A stretch of DNA of 32,429 bases. Source: Minisyncoccota bacterium. Its GTDB lineage: Bacteria; Patescibacteriota; Minisyncoccia; Phycocordibacterales; UBA9973. How positions within the stretch are numbered: position 1 is the stretch's first letter; each line of letters starts with the position of its first letter. This document shows, piece after piece, positions 1 to 7,878 of the stretch. The stretch spans positions 1-32,429 of the forward strand of contig JAGOQQ010000004.1 in NCBI GenBank assembly GCA_017991395.1, read 5' to 3'. Made by a program: the position numbers and the translations under genes. Below the pieces are notes generated by a model. It searched no databases and was not told where the DNA came from. It was given only the letters and a program-made list of their open reading frames with translations.

Positions 1-114
1 GAGAAAAATATCTGTGACCGAATCCCTCACCGCGCACTATTAAAAATTACGTCTAGAAGGCTATTTCTATTTGGGCACTTACAAGAACTAAATGCAGTGC
101 AAAAACTTAATTGA
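1..114 (+). CDS. Possible C-terminal fragment of a gene cut by the window start
   Basis: Frame 1 is open from the first base for 37 codons and closes at TGA 112-114. The peptide is basic and leucine-rich and ends with FGHLQELNAVQKLN. It reads like a protein tail rather than spacer, but it is too short to assign to a family. It could equally be a chance open stretch, because 37 open codons are not rare in AT-rich DNA. The preceding sequence would settle it. Confidence 0.3.
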   Translation, partial: EKNICDRIPHRALLKITSRRLFLFGHLQELNAVQKLN

Positions 115-150
115 TCTAGTTTCCAATTCAGAACTTTAACGATGATTTGT

Positions 151-156
151 TATACT
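151..156 (+). promoter_or_regulatory. -10 box TATACT, leaderless start of the zincin-like gene
   Basis: TATACT lies 8 nt before the ATG at 165. Transcription normally starts about 7 nt past a -10 box, so the message would begin at or next to the start codon. No Shine-Dalgarno sequence is present. This also argues against the upstream in-frame TTG at 147, which would lie upstream of the -10 box. Confidence 0.55.
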
Positions 157-164
157 ATGCAAAT

Positions 165-683
165 ATGCACGAACAATTTACAAGCAAAAATTTTCCAGAA
201 TCGCGGATAACTTTCAGTACGGGGCAGAAAATTAATATTGAAAACAATGAAGGAGTGCCAACTGAATTCGAAATAATCAATGTGTTGGATTCGGGGCACG
301 CTGCTGCAACACTTGGTTTAGACTACGATATTAAAAATCCTGTGCAAATATTGATTTTAAATAAAGAGATGAAAGGGAATCTTGCAGCGTACCATCCTGA
401 CCTCAATGTTATTCTTGCTAATAATGACACACCACCACAAGTGATGCATCATGAAATCATTCATTCATTGGAGATGTCTAAGTTAATACCTAACGATTTA
501 GAGAAATTTTATGAAAAAGTATTAGATATGTTTCCTGACACCTCAAATCTTAATCCAAATTTTAGAAATAATATTCATGAATTTATTGCCGATGGATATT
601 CAAAAGCAGGTTTTATACAGACACTCAAGGATAAGGATATGCACGAAGAGTTTAAAAGTTTAACTAAATACATATTTGAATAG
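165..683 (+). CDS. Small putative zinc metallopeptidase-like protein (HEIIH motif)
   Basis: A 172-residue protein of no recognised family. The clearest signal is HEIIH at residues 96-100, which fits the HExxH zinc-binding and catalytic motif of zincins. A second acidic motif, HEFIAD (138-143), lies about 40 residues downstream where a gluzincin-type third ligand could sit. No signal peptide or membrane segment is visible, so it is probably cytoplasmic. The ATG at 165 is preferred over the in-frame TTG at 147 because TATACT overlaps the longer start. Its neighbours (HAD hydrolase, EVE protein) do not suggest a pathway. Peptidase activity is inferred from the motif alone; the protein could be catalytically silent or bind metal for another reason. 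Confidence 0.7.
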   Translation: MHEQFTSKNFPESRITFSTGQKINIENNEGVPTEFEIINVLDSGHAAATLGLDYDIKNPVQILILNKEMKGNLAAYHPDLNVILANNDTPPQVMHHEIIHSLEMSKLIPNDLEKFYEKVLDMFPDTSNLNPNFRNNIHEFIADGYSKAGFIQTLKDKDMHEEFKSLTKYIFE

Positions 684-742
684 CAAGAGTATATAAAAGA
701 AAATAATATTAACTAGACGCACGAGAAGTCCACCAGTGAACG

Positions 743-772
743 TTGTGAATGTCGTGAACGTGTTGGTATACT
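743..772 (+). promoter_or_regulatory. Promoter of the HAD hydrolase gene (TTGTGA / extended TATACT)
   Basis: A -35-like TTGTGA (743-748) lies 18 nt before TATACT (767-772), which is preceded by TGG and so forms an extended -10. Only 7 nt separate the box from the ATG at 780, so the transcript should be leaderless. Confidence 0.6.
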
Positions 773-779
773 GGAATAA

Positions 780-1412
780 ATGAATACAAAGATAATAATT
801 TTTGATATGGACGGAGTTTTGGTTGATACCATTCCTAACGCAAGAGAGGCATTTTTGAAGCGACATACTGGGGTAACTACTGATATGTATAACGAAATTC
901 ATACTGGGAATTATCATACGGAGGCTAAAAAATATGCACACCTTAGAATTCCTGAGACGGACGAAGAAAAAGATAAGCGTGAAGCCTCTTATGTTGAAAT
1001 GAAAAGTAAGACACCGTTGTTTAATGGAGTTAAAGACTTACTAGAGAGTCTGTATTCTAAAGGTCATACTTTGGTATTAAACACTAATGCGTACAATAAG
1101 AATTGTTTACCGTTGCTTGAAAATTTAGGAATAAAAAAATTGTTTGATTTTATCGCAACAGCTGAAGTATCAAAAGATAAAGTTGAAAAATTCAAAATGA
1201 TTGAAGAAAAATATGGAGCATCTGAAAAAGATATGCTATTTGTTACTGATGCGTTAGGTGATGTAAAGGATGCGGCTACTGCTGGAGTATCGACTGTGGC
1301 TGTAACTTGGGGGGTACATGATAGAGCCTACTTTGAGAAGGAGAAACATACTCATCTTGTTGGAATTATAGATACAGTAGATGCTCTGCTTAATTTTATT
1401 GCAGAGAGTTAG
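780..1412 (+). CDS. HAD-superfamily hydrolase (phosphatase-like)
   Basis: A 210-residue HAD-fold enzyme, likely a cytoplasmic phosphatase acting on a small phosphorylated metabolite. Motif I is DMDGV at residues 9-13, with nucleophile Asp9 and acid/base Asp11. Motif II is near LVLNTN (98-103). Motif III is a Lys around 132-140. Motif IV is FVTDALGD (154-161), giving Asp157 and Asp161 for magnesium. Residues 18-85 form the helical cap typical of phosphoglycolate phosphatase/beta-phosphoglucomutase-like (subfamily I) members. The length is normal. The substrate cannot be read from sequence: gph-like or nucleotidase roles are both possible. It stands alone with its own promoter. Confidence 0.88.
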   Translation: MNTKIIIFDMDGVLVDTIPNAREAFLKRHTGVTTDMYNEIHTGNYHTEAKKYAHLRIPETDEEKDKREASYVEMKSKTPLFNGVKDLLESLYSKGHTLVLNTNAYNKNCLPLLENLGIKKLFDFIATAEVSKDKVEKFKMIEEKYGASEKDMLFVTDALGDVKDAATAGVSTVAVTWGVHDRAYFEKEKHTHLVGIIDTVDALLNFIAES

Positions 1413-1501
1413 CCAATTCCAATAGGCTCATTTTTATACACGCTTTTTGTCAGCAAGTTCTGAGAGCTACCTTATTTAGTGAATCTATATAACCATATTT
1501 T

Positions 1502-1510
1502 TGCTATACT
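1502..1510 (+). promoter_or_regulatory. Extended -10 (TGCTATACT) of the EVE-domain gene
   Basis: TATACT at 1505-1510 preceded by TGC; only 6 nt separate it from the ATG at 1517. No -35 consensus or Shine-Dalgarno sequence is visible, so this looks like a -35-independent promoter giving a leaderless message. Confidence 0.6.
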
Positions 1511-1516
1511 ATCAAT

Positions 1517-1981
1517 ATGTCAAAAAACTACTGGCTTATAAAATCCGAAGAGGCGTGTTACTCGATTGACGATATGAAATCCGACAAAAAGACAGCATGG
1601 AGCGGAATTCGTAATCATCAAGTAAAAAATTGTATTTTGAAAGAAATCAAGATTGGCGATCTTGCGCTCTTCTATCATTCAAACGGCAAACCTTCTGGTG
1701 CTGTTGGTGTGGTCAAGGTTACAAGTAGACCGTATCCCGACCCAACACAGTTTGATAGAAAAGATGAGCACTTTGATCCAAAGGCATGCAAAGAAAAACC
1801 AATTTGGTATGTAGTGGATATGAAGTTTGTTCAGAAATTTAAAAGGGCAGTGCTTTTGCCGGAAATTAAGAATGACCCAAAACTAAAGGGAATTATGGTC
1901 GCAGAAAAAGGGAACATGCTTTCAGTCCAACCCGTTTCTTTCGCCCATTTTGAGCACATTGTCTACCTCGGAAAAAGCTAA
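1517..1981 (+). CDS. EVE-domain protein
   Basis: A 154-residue single-domain protein of the EVE (PUA-like) family, related to thymocyte nuclear protein 1. Family hallmarks are the opening NYWLIKSEE (residues 4-12), the WSGIRNHQVKN segment (28-38), IGDLALFYHSN (46-56) and GVVKV further on. EVE domains are proposed to bind modified bases in DNA or RNA and occur both with restriction systems and as stand-alone housekeeping proteins. No restriction gene is nearby, so no defence role is claimed. The gene ends 21 nt before the prenyltransferase start but has a separate -10 box in front of that gene. The family call is confident; the ligand is unknown. Confidence 0.9.
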   Translation: MSKNYWLIKSEEACYSIDDMKSDKKTAWSGIRNHQVKNCILKEIKIGDLALFYHSNGKPSGAVGVVKVTSRPYPDPTQFDRKDEHFDPKACKEKPIWYVVDMKFVQKFKRAVLLPEIKNDPKLKGIMVAEKGNMLSVQPVSFAHFEHIVYLGKS

Positions 1982-1990
1982 ATTTTTTAG

Positions 1991-1996
1991 TATACT
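1991..1996 (+). promoter_or_regulatory. -10 box TATACT of the prenyltransferase gene
   Basis: TATACT ends 6 nt before the ATG at 2003, immediately after the EVE gene stop. The spacing again implies a leaderless transcript. No -35 match is seen. Confidence 0.55.
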
Positions 1997-2002
1997 TACA
2001 CC

Positions 2003-2848
2003 ATGGAACCACTACGAATACTCAAAATAAGTCGTCCGCGATTTTGGCTATATGAACTCGGGACATTTTTTATTGGTGCACTTACCGTTATTCCGACATA
2101 TGCTGAGCTCACAAGATATGATATTTTGCTGTACGCATTATTTTTCTTGCTCCCTGCAAACTTGCTCATATATGGAGTAAACGATATTTTTGATTATGAG
2201 ACTGATAAGAATAATCCAAAAAAAGGAGAGTATGAAGCGCTCGTTCATCCAAAAGAACACTCATCTCTGTACGCATGGATACTCATGCTCACACTTCCGT
2301 TTGCAGTGATAACCCTTTGGCTTCCACTTCCACACATTTTGGCATTTTATGCATTTATTTTCTTTGCAGTGTTTTATTCTGCAAAACCAATTCGAGCAAA
2401 AGCGCGCCCGTTTTTTGATTCATTTTTCTCAGCGGGACACTATATTGCAACCGGAGTTTTTGGGTACTATCTCGCAGGCGGTGAGCAGTTTCCATGGCTC
2501 GGTGTGATTGCGGGTATGTGTTGGGCAGTCGCCATGCATGCATTTTCTGCGATACCTGATATCAAAATGGACAAGGAGGCAGGATTGCAAACTATCGCGA
2601 CTCGACTCGGAAAATATCCTTCAATGCTTTTGTGTTCATTTCTTTACATTATTTCGGCACTCTTGATGTACTTTGTAATCGGCTGGTACGCCCTTTTTGC
2701 AGGAGTGGTGTATGTGGTGCTCGTGTACCACGCATACACGGCAAAATCGTACTATAGACTCTTCAAGATATATACCTACTTCCCATGGGTCAATGCTATT
2801 GTTCCAGCTGTGTGGTGCATGGGATATATCAAAGGGATTTTTTCTTAG
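2003..2848 (+). CDS. UbiA-family prenyltransferase, lycopene elongase-like
   Basis: A 281-residue polytopic membrane prenyltransferase of the UbiA superfamily. The first Asp-rich motif is NDIFDYETD (residues 60-68) and the second is DIKMDKEAG (186-194); both bind magnesium-diphosphate. The YSAKPIRAKARPFFDS stretch (125-140) is also typical. The opening SRPRFWLYELG and the run LLPANLLIYGVNDIFDYETD resemble haloarchaeal and actinobacterial lycopene elongases (LyeJ/CrtEb), which add C5 units to lycopene on the way to C50 carotenoids. The crtI-crtB-crtE genes lie about 600 bp away on the other strand, which supports that reading. The substrate is inferred; a generic quinone or other prenyl acceptor cannot be excluded. 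No UbiA partner genes for quinone or heme synthesis are seen here. Confidence 0.82.
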   Translation: MEPLRILKISRPRFWLYELGTFFIGALTVIPTYAELTRYDILLYALFFLLPANLLIYGVNDIFDYETDKNNPKKGEYEALVHPKEHSSLYAWILMLTLPFAVITLWLPLPHILAFYAFIFFAVFYSAKPIRAKARPFFDSFFSAGHYIATGVFGYYLAGGEQFPWLGVIAGMCWAVAMHAFSAIPDIKMDKEAGLQTIATRLGKYPSMLLCSFLYIISALLMYFVIGWYALFAGVVYVVLVYHAYTAKSYYRLFKIYTYFPWVNAIVPAVWCMGYIKGIFS

Positions 2849-2873
2849 ACTTTGCATTTTTCGAAAAAAAATG

Positions 2874-2879
2874 TATAAA
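2874..2879 (+). promoter_or_regulatory. Candidate -10 (TGTATAAAT) before the small membrane protein
   Basis: TATAAA preceded by TG lies 17 nt before the ATG at 2897, with an A-rich leader and no Shine-Dalgarno sequence. It is a possible secondary start, because the 48-nt gap after the prenyltransferase could also be simple read-through. Confidence 0.35.
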
Positions 2880-2896
2880 TAGAAAAAAAGAAAATC

Positions 2897-3376
2897 ATGG
2901 ACTCACTACAAATTCATAGTATATCGGTTCTCATTTGGGTATTCGTACTTGGGACAGTTGTTTACTATTTAAACGAAAATCGGGAAAAATTCCTATTGTC
3001 CTATCGATTGTGGCTTATCGTGGGATCTGCTGTATCAATGCTATTTTTGCTCTGGTCAATATGGGACACTAAAGGTACATTCTTATTCATTGTGTGGTCG
3101 TTGATATGGTCATACATAAAAATTTACAAAAACAGAGTTCATAGAAGTATTTTGCCATCGACAATTGATGACTCAAGTTTGCCTTTGAATAGATTTTTCG
3201 CTTATCCACAAATCAGGTACGGCAATTGGAATGTATACTCAACAGATTTCGCATTTAGAAGTACTGCGTATGTATGGCATGTCGCAAATGATCTAATCGC
3301 ATTCTTCTCTGTGTATATCATCGGAAGATTTCTCGAAAAAATTATTGTGAAAATCAGTTCGCTTTTTGAATTGTGA
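2897..3376 (+). CDS. Unknown small integral membrane protein
   Basis: A 159-residue protein of no recognised family. Four hydrophobic stretches are visible, roughly residues 6-25, 36-56, 60-77 and 126-146, separated by a polar loop (78-125) rich in Arg, Tyr and Asn. It has no signal peptidase site and none of the PxxxWD-type motifs of heterodimeric carotenoid cyclases. It follows the lycopene elongase-like gene by 48 nt and converges on the phytoene desaturase gene, so a role in carotenoid modification or membrane placement is conceivable, but only by position. The stop is TGA. Confidence 0.75.
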   Translation: MDSLQIHSISVLIWVFVLGTVVYYLNENREKFLLSYRLWLIVGSAVSMLFLLWSIWDTKGTFLFIVWSLIWSYIKIYKNRVHRSILPSTIDDSSLPLNRFFAYPQIRYGNWNVYSTDFAFRSTAYVWHVANDLIAFFSVYIIGRFLEKIIVKISSLFEL

Positions 3377-3395
3377 ATGTAAAATCGAATATTGC

Positions 3396-3423
3396 AAAAG
3401 CCCCAATTTCGGGGCTTTTTTTG
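3396..3423. terminator. Bidirectional Rho-independent terminator
   Basis: AAAAGCCCC (3396-3404) pairs with GGGGCTTTT (3411-3419) across a 6-nt loop. T-runs lie on both strands, so it serves both the plus-strand membrane gene and the minus-strand crt operon, whose last stop codon is at 3424-3426. Confidence 0.9.
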
Positions 3424-4947
3424 TTAGATTTTTTCAAGTGGATTTGCGGATTTGATGCCTTTGATTCTTTTGTACACAAGTTCAGCGGAAATAAGACATA
3501 TTGGCATACCGATTCCTGGATTTGTACCAGCACCTGCGTAGTAGAGATTTTTAACTTTTTTTGAGAAGTTGTTTGGGCGAAAGAGTGCAGTTTGTCGAAG
3601 TGTGTGGGCGAGACCAAGTGCGGTACCTTTGTATGCATTGTATGTACTATAAAAATCCTTTACACAAAAAGTTCTTGAAAATACAATGTGCTCATTGAGA
3701 TCTTGGATGTGTAGTTGCTCGCTGATTGTAGTAAGTATTTTTTGTTTGTAGTTTTCCAAATCACTTTCGGTATATTCGAGACCAGATGCTATCGGTACAA
3801 GTACAAACATATTTTCCATTCCTTCGGGTGCGACGGCAGGATCTGTTTTTGATGGTGTACAAATGTAGAGAGAAGGATCGGTGGGGAATTGTGGTGAGTC
3901 AAAAATCTGTTCGAAATTTGTCTTCCAGTCTTTTGAAAAAATAAGTGAGTGATGTACTAGTTCGGGAATTTTTTTGTTTACACCAAGATAGAGAATAAAT
4001 GCTGAAGGTGCCATTGTCTTTTTGCCCCAATACTTTTCGGGGTATTGTTGGTACTTTGTTTCAAGTAGTGCAGTTTCGGTGTGATGCATGTCTGCATTCG
4101 AAATCACAATATCTGCTTTGAGAATTTCTCCATTTACAAGCTCCACACCACACGCAGTACCGTTTTCAACCAGTATCTTTTTTACCGGTGAATTGGTGCG
4201 TATGCGTGCTCCATTTTTTTCTGCAATGTTTTTGAGTGCGGTCGGTACTTCAAATATTCCATTCTTTGGATAAAATACTCCCATATTAAAATCAATATGA
4301 TTCATAATATTGTACAAAGCCGGCGTATTGTAAGGCGATGAACCTAGGAAAACCAATTGGTATTCGATAATCTTTTGAATGATTGCAGATGAAAAAAATT
4401 TCCTTACATACGAGTGCATTTGAGAAAATACTTTGAGTCGTGAACCTTCAATAGCGACTCGTGGTGTGAGGAAATCAAATATAGAATTGTAGTTTTTGTA
4501 CATGAACTCATTCTTTGCAATGTCGTAGCTGTGCTTTGAGCGCGCAAGATAGTCGGTCAATTTTTCTGCAGAGCCCTTTTCAATATTTTCAAAAGTCTCT
4601 AAGTCTTTGGTGAGATCAGAGTACATGTCTACCACAAGAGGTGTACCGTCAGATTTCTTTTCATCTTTGAAAAAAATTCTATACGAAGGTGAAAGTTTTT
4701 GAAGAGTGAGATGGTCGTGTATATTTTCGCCCATAATTTTGAAATAGTGCTCAAAAATATCTGGCATCAAATACCAGCTTGGACCCATGTCAAATCGAAA
4801 ACCATCAGATTCAAAAATGTTTGCGCGTCCACCAACATGTTCATTTTTTTCTACAATAGTGACGTCATATCCGTCTTTTGCAAGATATCCCGCTGTGCCC
4901 AGTCCTGCGATTCCGGCACCTATTACTATTACTTTCTTTTTTTCCAT
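3424..4947 (-). CDS. crtI: Phytoene desaturase-family FAD oxidoreductase
   Basis: A 507-residue FAD-dependent carotenoid desaturase. The N-terminal dinucleotide fold has GAGIAG at residues 10-15, followed by the VEKNEHVGGRA segment that contacts FAD. The C-terminal part carries the family signature in YYAGAGTNPGIGMP, followed by a helix near the end. Length matches CrtI enzymes, which take phytoene through successive desaturations to neurosporene or lycopene. It is the last gene of trxB-crtE-crtB-crtI and overlaps the crtB end by 19 nt, so translation is probably coupled. Related enzymes (CrtN, CrtD, CrtO) share this architecture, so the number and position of double bases introduced is inferred from the crtB neighbour. 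Confidence 0.92.
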   Translation of the reverse strand: MEKKKVIVIGAGIAGLGTAGYLAKDGYDVTIVEKNEHVGGRANIFESDGFRFDMGPSWYLMPDIFEHYFKIMGENIHDHLTLQKLSPSYRIFFKDEKKSDGTPLVVDMYSDLTKDLETFENIEKGSAEKLTDYLARSKHSYDIAKNEFMYKNYNSIFDFLTPRVAIEGSRLKVFSQMHSYVRKFFSSAIIQKIIEYQLVFLGSSPYNTPALYNIMNHIDFNMGVFYPKNGIFEVPTALKNIAEKNGARIRTNSPVKKILVENGTACGVELVNGEILKADIVISNADMHHTETALLETKYQQYPEKYWGKKTMAPSAFILYLGVNKKIPELVHHSLIFSKDWKTNFEQIFDSPQFPTDPSLYICTPSKTDPAVAPEGMENMFVLVPIASGLEYTESDLENYKQKILTTISEQLHIQDLNEHIVFSRTFCVKDFYSTYNAYKGTALGLAHTLRQTALFRPNNFSKKVKNLYYAGAGTNPGIGMPICLISAELVYKRIKGIKSANPLEKI

Positions 4948-5780
4948 ACAATTGTTTTGATTAAGATAACTACTTTTCTAAGATTGGAAATTCTGTTTCG
5001 AGTTGCAAATACATTATAGTCCGCGTCCACTATTGCGTCGAGAATCGCTTCGTAGAATCTGGATGCCACACGTACTGCAAGTCGCCCGTGTCTATCAAGT
5101 AAGTCAATTCCTTCTTCTGCATCGGCATAAAGACGATGTGCACGGGCTACTTCAAATTTCATCATTGATTTAAAATTCTCATCGACAATGTGTCGCTTGA
5201 AGTGTTCCTCAGTGACGCCAAACTTCGTGAGACTTTCTTGTGGAATATATATTCGGTCACGCAATTCATAATCCTCTTTGATGTCCCGAAGGAAATTGGT
5301 CAGTTGCATAGCTTCAGAAAGTTTTTTTGCAAAGGGAAGCGCGCCTTCTTTGTGACCAATAAAAAGAGACATAGTGTATCCGACAATCGTTGCCGACCCG
5401 TACATATAGTCTTCGAGCTCTTGGTATGTGGTATATCGCGATTTGAATGTGTCTTGAATCATCGATTCAAAAAAACTCTCTGTATACTCGCGTGGGACTT
5501 TGTAGAGCGTGTAGTAGTATGCAAATGCCTTAATGTTTTGGTTTGTTGAGGGAGCACCATCGATATACGCATTCCACTCATTTTTATATTTCTCAATCAG
5601 ATTTTTTGCCGAATCTCTCGTGTTTCTAGTCGAATCCACTATTTCATCAACTTCACGCAAAAAACCGTAAAAAGAAAAAACTGCGAGCTTGATATTTTCT
5701 GGGAACAATATTGTCGCGAGATAATACGATGTGCTGTAGTTTTTTTGTACAGTAGATGGTTTTGGAATGTTGGTATTCAT
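4929..5780 (-). CDS. crtB: Phytoene synthase (squalene/phytoene synthase family)
   Basis: A 283-residue enzyme expected to condense two geranylgeranyl diphosphates head-to-head into phytoene. The first Asp-rich motif is DEIVD (residues 45-49). The second, RDIKED, is at 165-170 within the QLTNFLRDIKEDYELRDRIY region that identifies the family, followed by YIPQESL. The ATG at 5780 is preferred: an upstream in-frame ATG at 5828 would overlap crtE by 43 nt, whereas 5780 starts 5 nt after the crtE stop. Squalene or dehydrosqualene synthase are alternatives within the fold; the adjacent desaturase and long-chain diphosphate synthase favour phytoene. Confidence 0.92.
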   Translation of the reverse strand: MNTNIPKPSTVQKNYSTSYYLATILFPENIKLAVFSFYGFLREVDEIVDSTRNTRDSAKNLIEKYKNEWNAYIDGAPSTNQNIKAFAYYYTLYKVPREYTESFFESMIQDTFKSRYTTYQELEDYMYGSATIVGYTMSLFIGHKEGALPFAKKLSEAMQLTNFLRDIKEDYELRDRIYIPQESLTKFGVTEEHFKRHIVDENFKSMMKFEVARAHRLYADAEEGIDLLDRHGRLAVRVASRFYEAILDAIVDADYNVFATRNRISNLRKVVILIKTIVWKKRK

Positions 5781-5785
5781 TGGAT

Positions 5786-6808
5786 TTAGGCAATACGATT
5801 TGCGAGACGTGATAGTAGAACTGCCCATGTGTTTTCTTTTTCGCCAAGTAATGAAATTTTATTCTCGGCATTTTCGAAGTGAGTTTTGATTTCACTTTTT
5901 GCAAACTGGAGTGCACCAGAAGATTCGAACAGTTCTTGGGCGATTTTTATTTCATCTTCGGTCAATGAGCGCTTTGAAAGCTGATTGAGTGTGTCTTGTG
6001 TTGATTGAGGACAATGCTCTTTTATGTAAAAACTAAGGAGAGTCTCTTGTCCGTTATACAAATCTTGCAAAGGTGTTTTCTTCGTGTCTTTTTTTGATCC
6101 GTAAATATCAATAATATCGTCAGTAATTTGATAAATAATTCCAAGCTCTTCTCCGAGGCTGAAATATAGGGCTTCATCCTTTGAATTGATTTCGGAAAGC
6201 ATTGCACCAATTTGCATCGGTCGAGCAAAAGAGTATCTCGCTGTTTTGAAGAGCATTCGTTCTCGAATCATTTCTTTTGTCACTTTTTTCTCGAACGGAA
6301 TGCGTATATCAAGCATTTGACCTGTGATGACTTCATCGACAAGCTCAAAAAATAATGGCAACGCACGTATGCCTTTTCCTTTTGAAAATAATTCATACGC
6401 AAATGAGAAAATTAAATCACCGAGCAAAATCGCTTCGTATTTGCCTTGGAGATTTTTGTTTGGGAGATCCTCGTAACAATTTTCTGAAAATGAGTTCATT
6501 GATGCGACACCATGTCGAGTCAATGCTTCATCCATGATGTCATCGTGAACAAGTGCAAAAAGATGAAGAAGCTCAATCCCCACAAGTTGGTCGCAAATTT
6601 CGCGTGCATCATCAAAAGCATGTGCACCATATGAAAGTGCCATCACATACGGGCGGATACGCTTTCCGTTTTTTGCGAGTTCGTAGGTATGAGAAAGAAG
6701 CCCATGAATATGGGTGTTGTGTACACGCTTTTTGGTTCGAGATAGTAGTCTATCCAGTTCACTCAAAAAAATTTCATCAAAAGAATGTTTGAATGATTCA
6801 ATATCCAT
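5786..6808 (-). CDS. crtE: Polyprenyl diphosphate synthase, probably GGPP synthase
   Basis: A 340-residue trans-prenyltransferase that would build geranylgeranyl diphosphate for CrtB. Both catalytic Asp-rich motifs are present: DDIMD (residues 89-93) and DDIID (230-234), with the KNGKRIRP substrate-binding segment at 47-53. The residue five places before the first motif is Phe84 and the fourth is Ala85, a pattern that in archaeal-type enzymes goes with a C20 product. It sits 12 nt after trxB and 5 nt before crtB. A longer-chain octaprenyl-type product is possible, but operon context argues for C20. Confidence 0.92.
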   Translation of the reverse strand: MDIESFKHSFDEIFLSELDRLLSRTKKRVHNTHIHGLLSHTYELAKNGKRIRPYVMALSYGAHAFDDAREICDQLVGIELLHLFALVHDDIMDEALTRHGVASMNSFSENCYEDLPNKNLQGKYEAILLGDLIFSFAYELFSKGKGIRALPLFFELVDEVITGQMLDIRIPFEKKVTKEMIRERMLFKTARYSFARPMQIGAMLSEINSKDEALYFSLGEELGIIYQITDDIIDIYGSKKDTKKTPLQDLYNGQETLLSFYIKEHCPQSTQDTLNQLSKRSLTEDEIKIAQELFESSGALQFAKSEIKTHFENAENKISLLGEKENTWAVLLSRLANRIA

Positions 6809-6820
6809 GTTTATGGAGTG

Positions 6821-7747
6821 TTATCGCGTTTTTAGCCACACATATATATCTTCGAGCGCTTTGACTGCATCGCCTGTAGCAATATTGTTTTGATGGTAGA
6901 GGCCGTTTGTAGCGTCTCCGGCAGACCAAATACCTTCGACTGAGCTACGCTGTGTCCACGGGTCGACAACAATTTTCTTGTTGTCATCGAGAGTGACGAG
7001 ATCTTCAACAAGTCCTGTGTTTGGAATTTGTCCTACCTCAACAAATATTCCCGTGGTTGCTATTTCGTGCGTATCGCCTGAAATTTTGTCTTTGTAGACA
7101 AGTGAAGAAACAAATTTGTCACCTTTGACTTCGAGAAGCTCGGCATTTGTGATTGCTTTCATCTTTGGATTGGCAAGAACTTTTTCGACAGTGATCTTGT
7201 CTGCTTTAAAATCGGCACTTCGGTGAATGAGTGTAACACTTTTGCAGTATGCGAGAAGTTGGGCAGCAGTCTCAAATCCAGCGTTTCCTCCGCCAATCAC
7301 TACAACGTCTTGGTCAGAAAAAAGTGGGCCATCACATGATGCACAATACGTGATACCTTTGTGTTCAAAAATATCTGCACCCGGAATTGTGAGCTTTCGT
7401 CGTCCAGAACCAGAGGTGATAAGTACAGATTTTGCCAAAAGTTCCTCGCCATTTTCAAGTGTCAATTTAAACTCTTCATCAACTTTTTCTACCTTTGATA
7501 CATTGAAACCTTCCTTCAGTGTGAGGAATTTGTTTTCATACGCTTTCATGTGAGCGCGAAAAGATTCAGCGAGTGCGTGTCCGCTAATTTCAGGAGTTCC
7601 AATCCAGTTGTAAATTGTTTCTGATACGGTTGATTGACCGCCAATTTCTTTGGCAACAAGAAGGGTATTTAGTTGTTTTCGAGCAGCGTAGACTGCACCC
7701 GCTGTTCCGCCTGGGCCTGCGCCGATAATGATGAGATCGTAAATCAT
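6821..7747 (-). CDS. trxB: Thioredoxin reductase-like flavoprotein
   Basis: A 308-residue NAD(P)H-dependent disulfide reductase. The FAD fold opens with GAGPGG (residues 9-14). The redox-active pair is CASC in the ITYCASCDGP segment (about 135-138). The pyridine-nucleotide fold GGGNAG follows, and the C-terminal FAD motif is GIWSAGDAT. Length is that of low-molecular-weight thioredoxin reductases. It is the first gene of an operon with crtE, crtB and crtI, an unusual partner that might supply redox balance or simply share the promoter. No thioredoxin gene is in the window; the electron acceptor is unknown. The leader holds a 7-nt periodic repeat also found before frr and rseP. Confidence 0.93.
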   Translation of the reverse strand: MIYDLIIIGAGPGGTAGAVYAARKQLNTLLVAKEIGGQSTVSETIYNWIGTPEISGHALAESFRAHMKAYENKFLTLKEGFNVSKVEKVDEEFKLTLENGEELLAKSVLITSGSGRRKLTIPGADIFEHKGITYCASCDGPLFSDQDVVVIGGGNAGFETAAQLLAYCKSVTLIHRSADFKADKITVEKVLANPKMKAITNAELLEVKGDKFVSSLVYKDKISGDTHEIATTGIFVEVGQIPNTGLVEDLVTLDDNKKIVVDPWTQRSSVEGIWSAGDATNGLYHQNNIATGDAVKALEDIYVWLKTR

Positions 7748-7790
7748 AAAAATAGTAAGTAATAAGTAGTTAGTAGTAAGTAGAAAATGA
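7748..7790 (-). repeat. Heptad-repeat leader upstream of trxB
   Basis: Read on the minus strand, the 43 nt before the trxB ATG are built from TACTTAC, TACTAAC and TACTTAT units. The 15-nt core CTACTTATTACTTAC (plus 7755-7769) recurs exactly before frr and rseP. It ends 7 nt before the ATG. It has no purine-rich ribosome-binding site. Confidence 0.75.
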
Positions 7791-7844
7791 AGACACTAAA
7801 ACACAGGAACACCGAACTTGGAAACATTAAAACTATTCTTACAT

Positions 7845-7853
7845 ATTATCATA
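7845..7853 (-). promoter_or_regulatory. Candidate extended -10 for the trxB-crt operon
   Basis: On the minus strand TATGATAAT gives GATAAT with an upstream TATG extension. A start near 7838 would leave a leader of about 90 nt containing the heptad repeat. There is no clear -35, so this is tentative. Confidence 0.35.
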
Positions 7854-7878
7854 TTGGGCAAGTTATAAAAAATATTAC

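Noticed and set aside
1412-1440. Terminator after the HAD hydrolase gene
   Set aside because: AGCC and GGCT pair over only 4 bp with a long loop before the T-run, too weak to call.
1517-1981. EVE protein as part of a defence island
   Set aside because: No restriction, methylase or other defence gene lies nearby.
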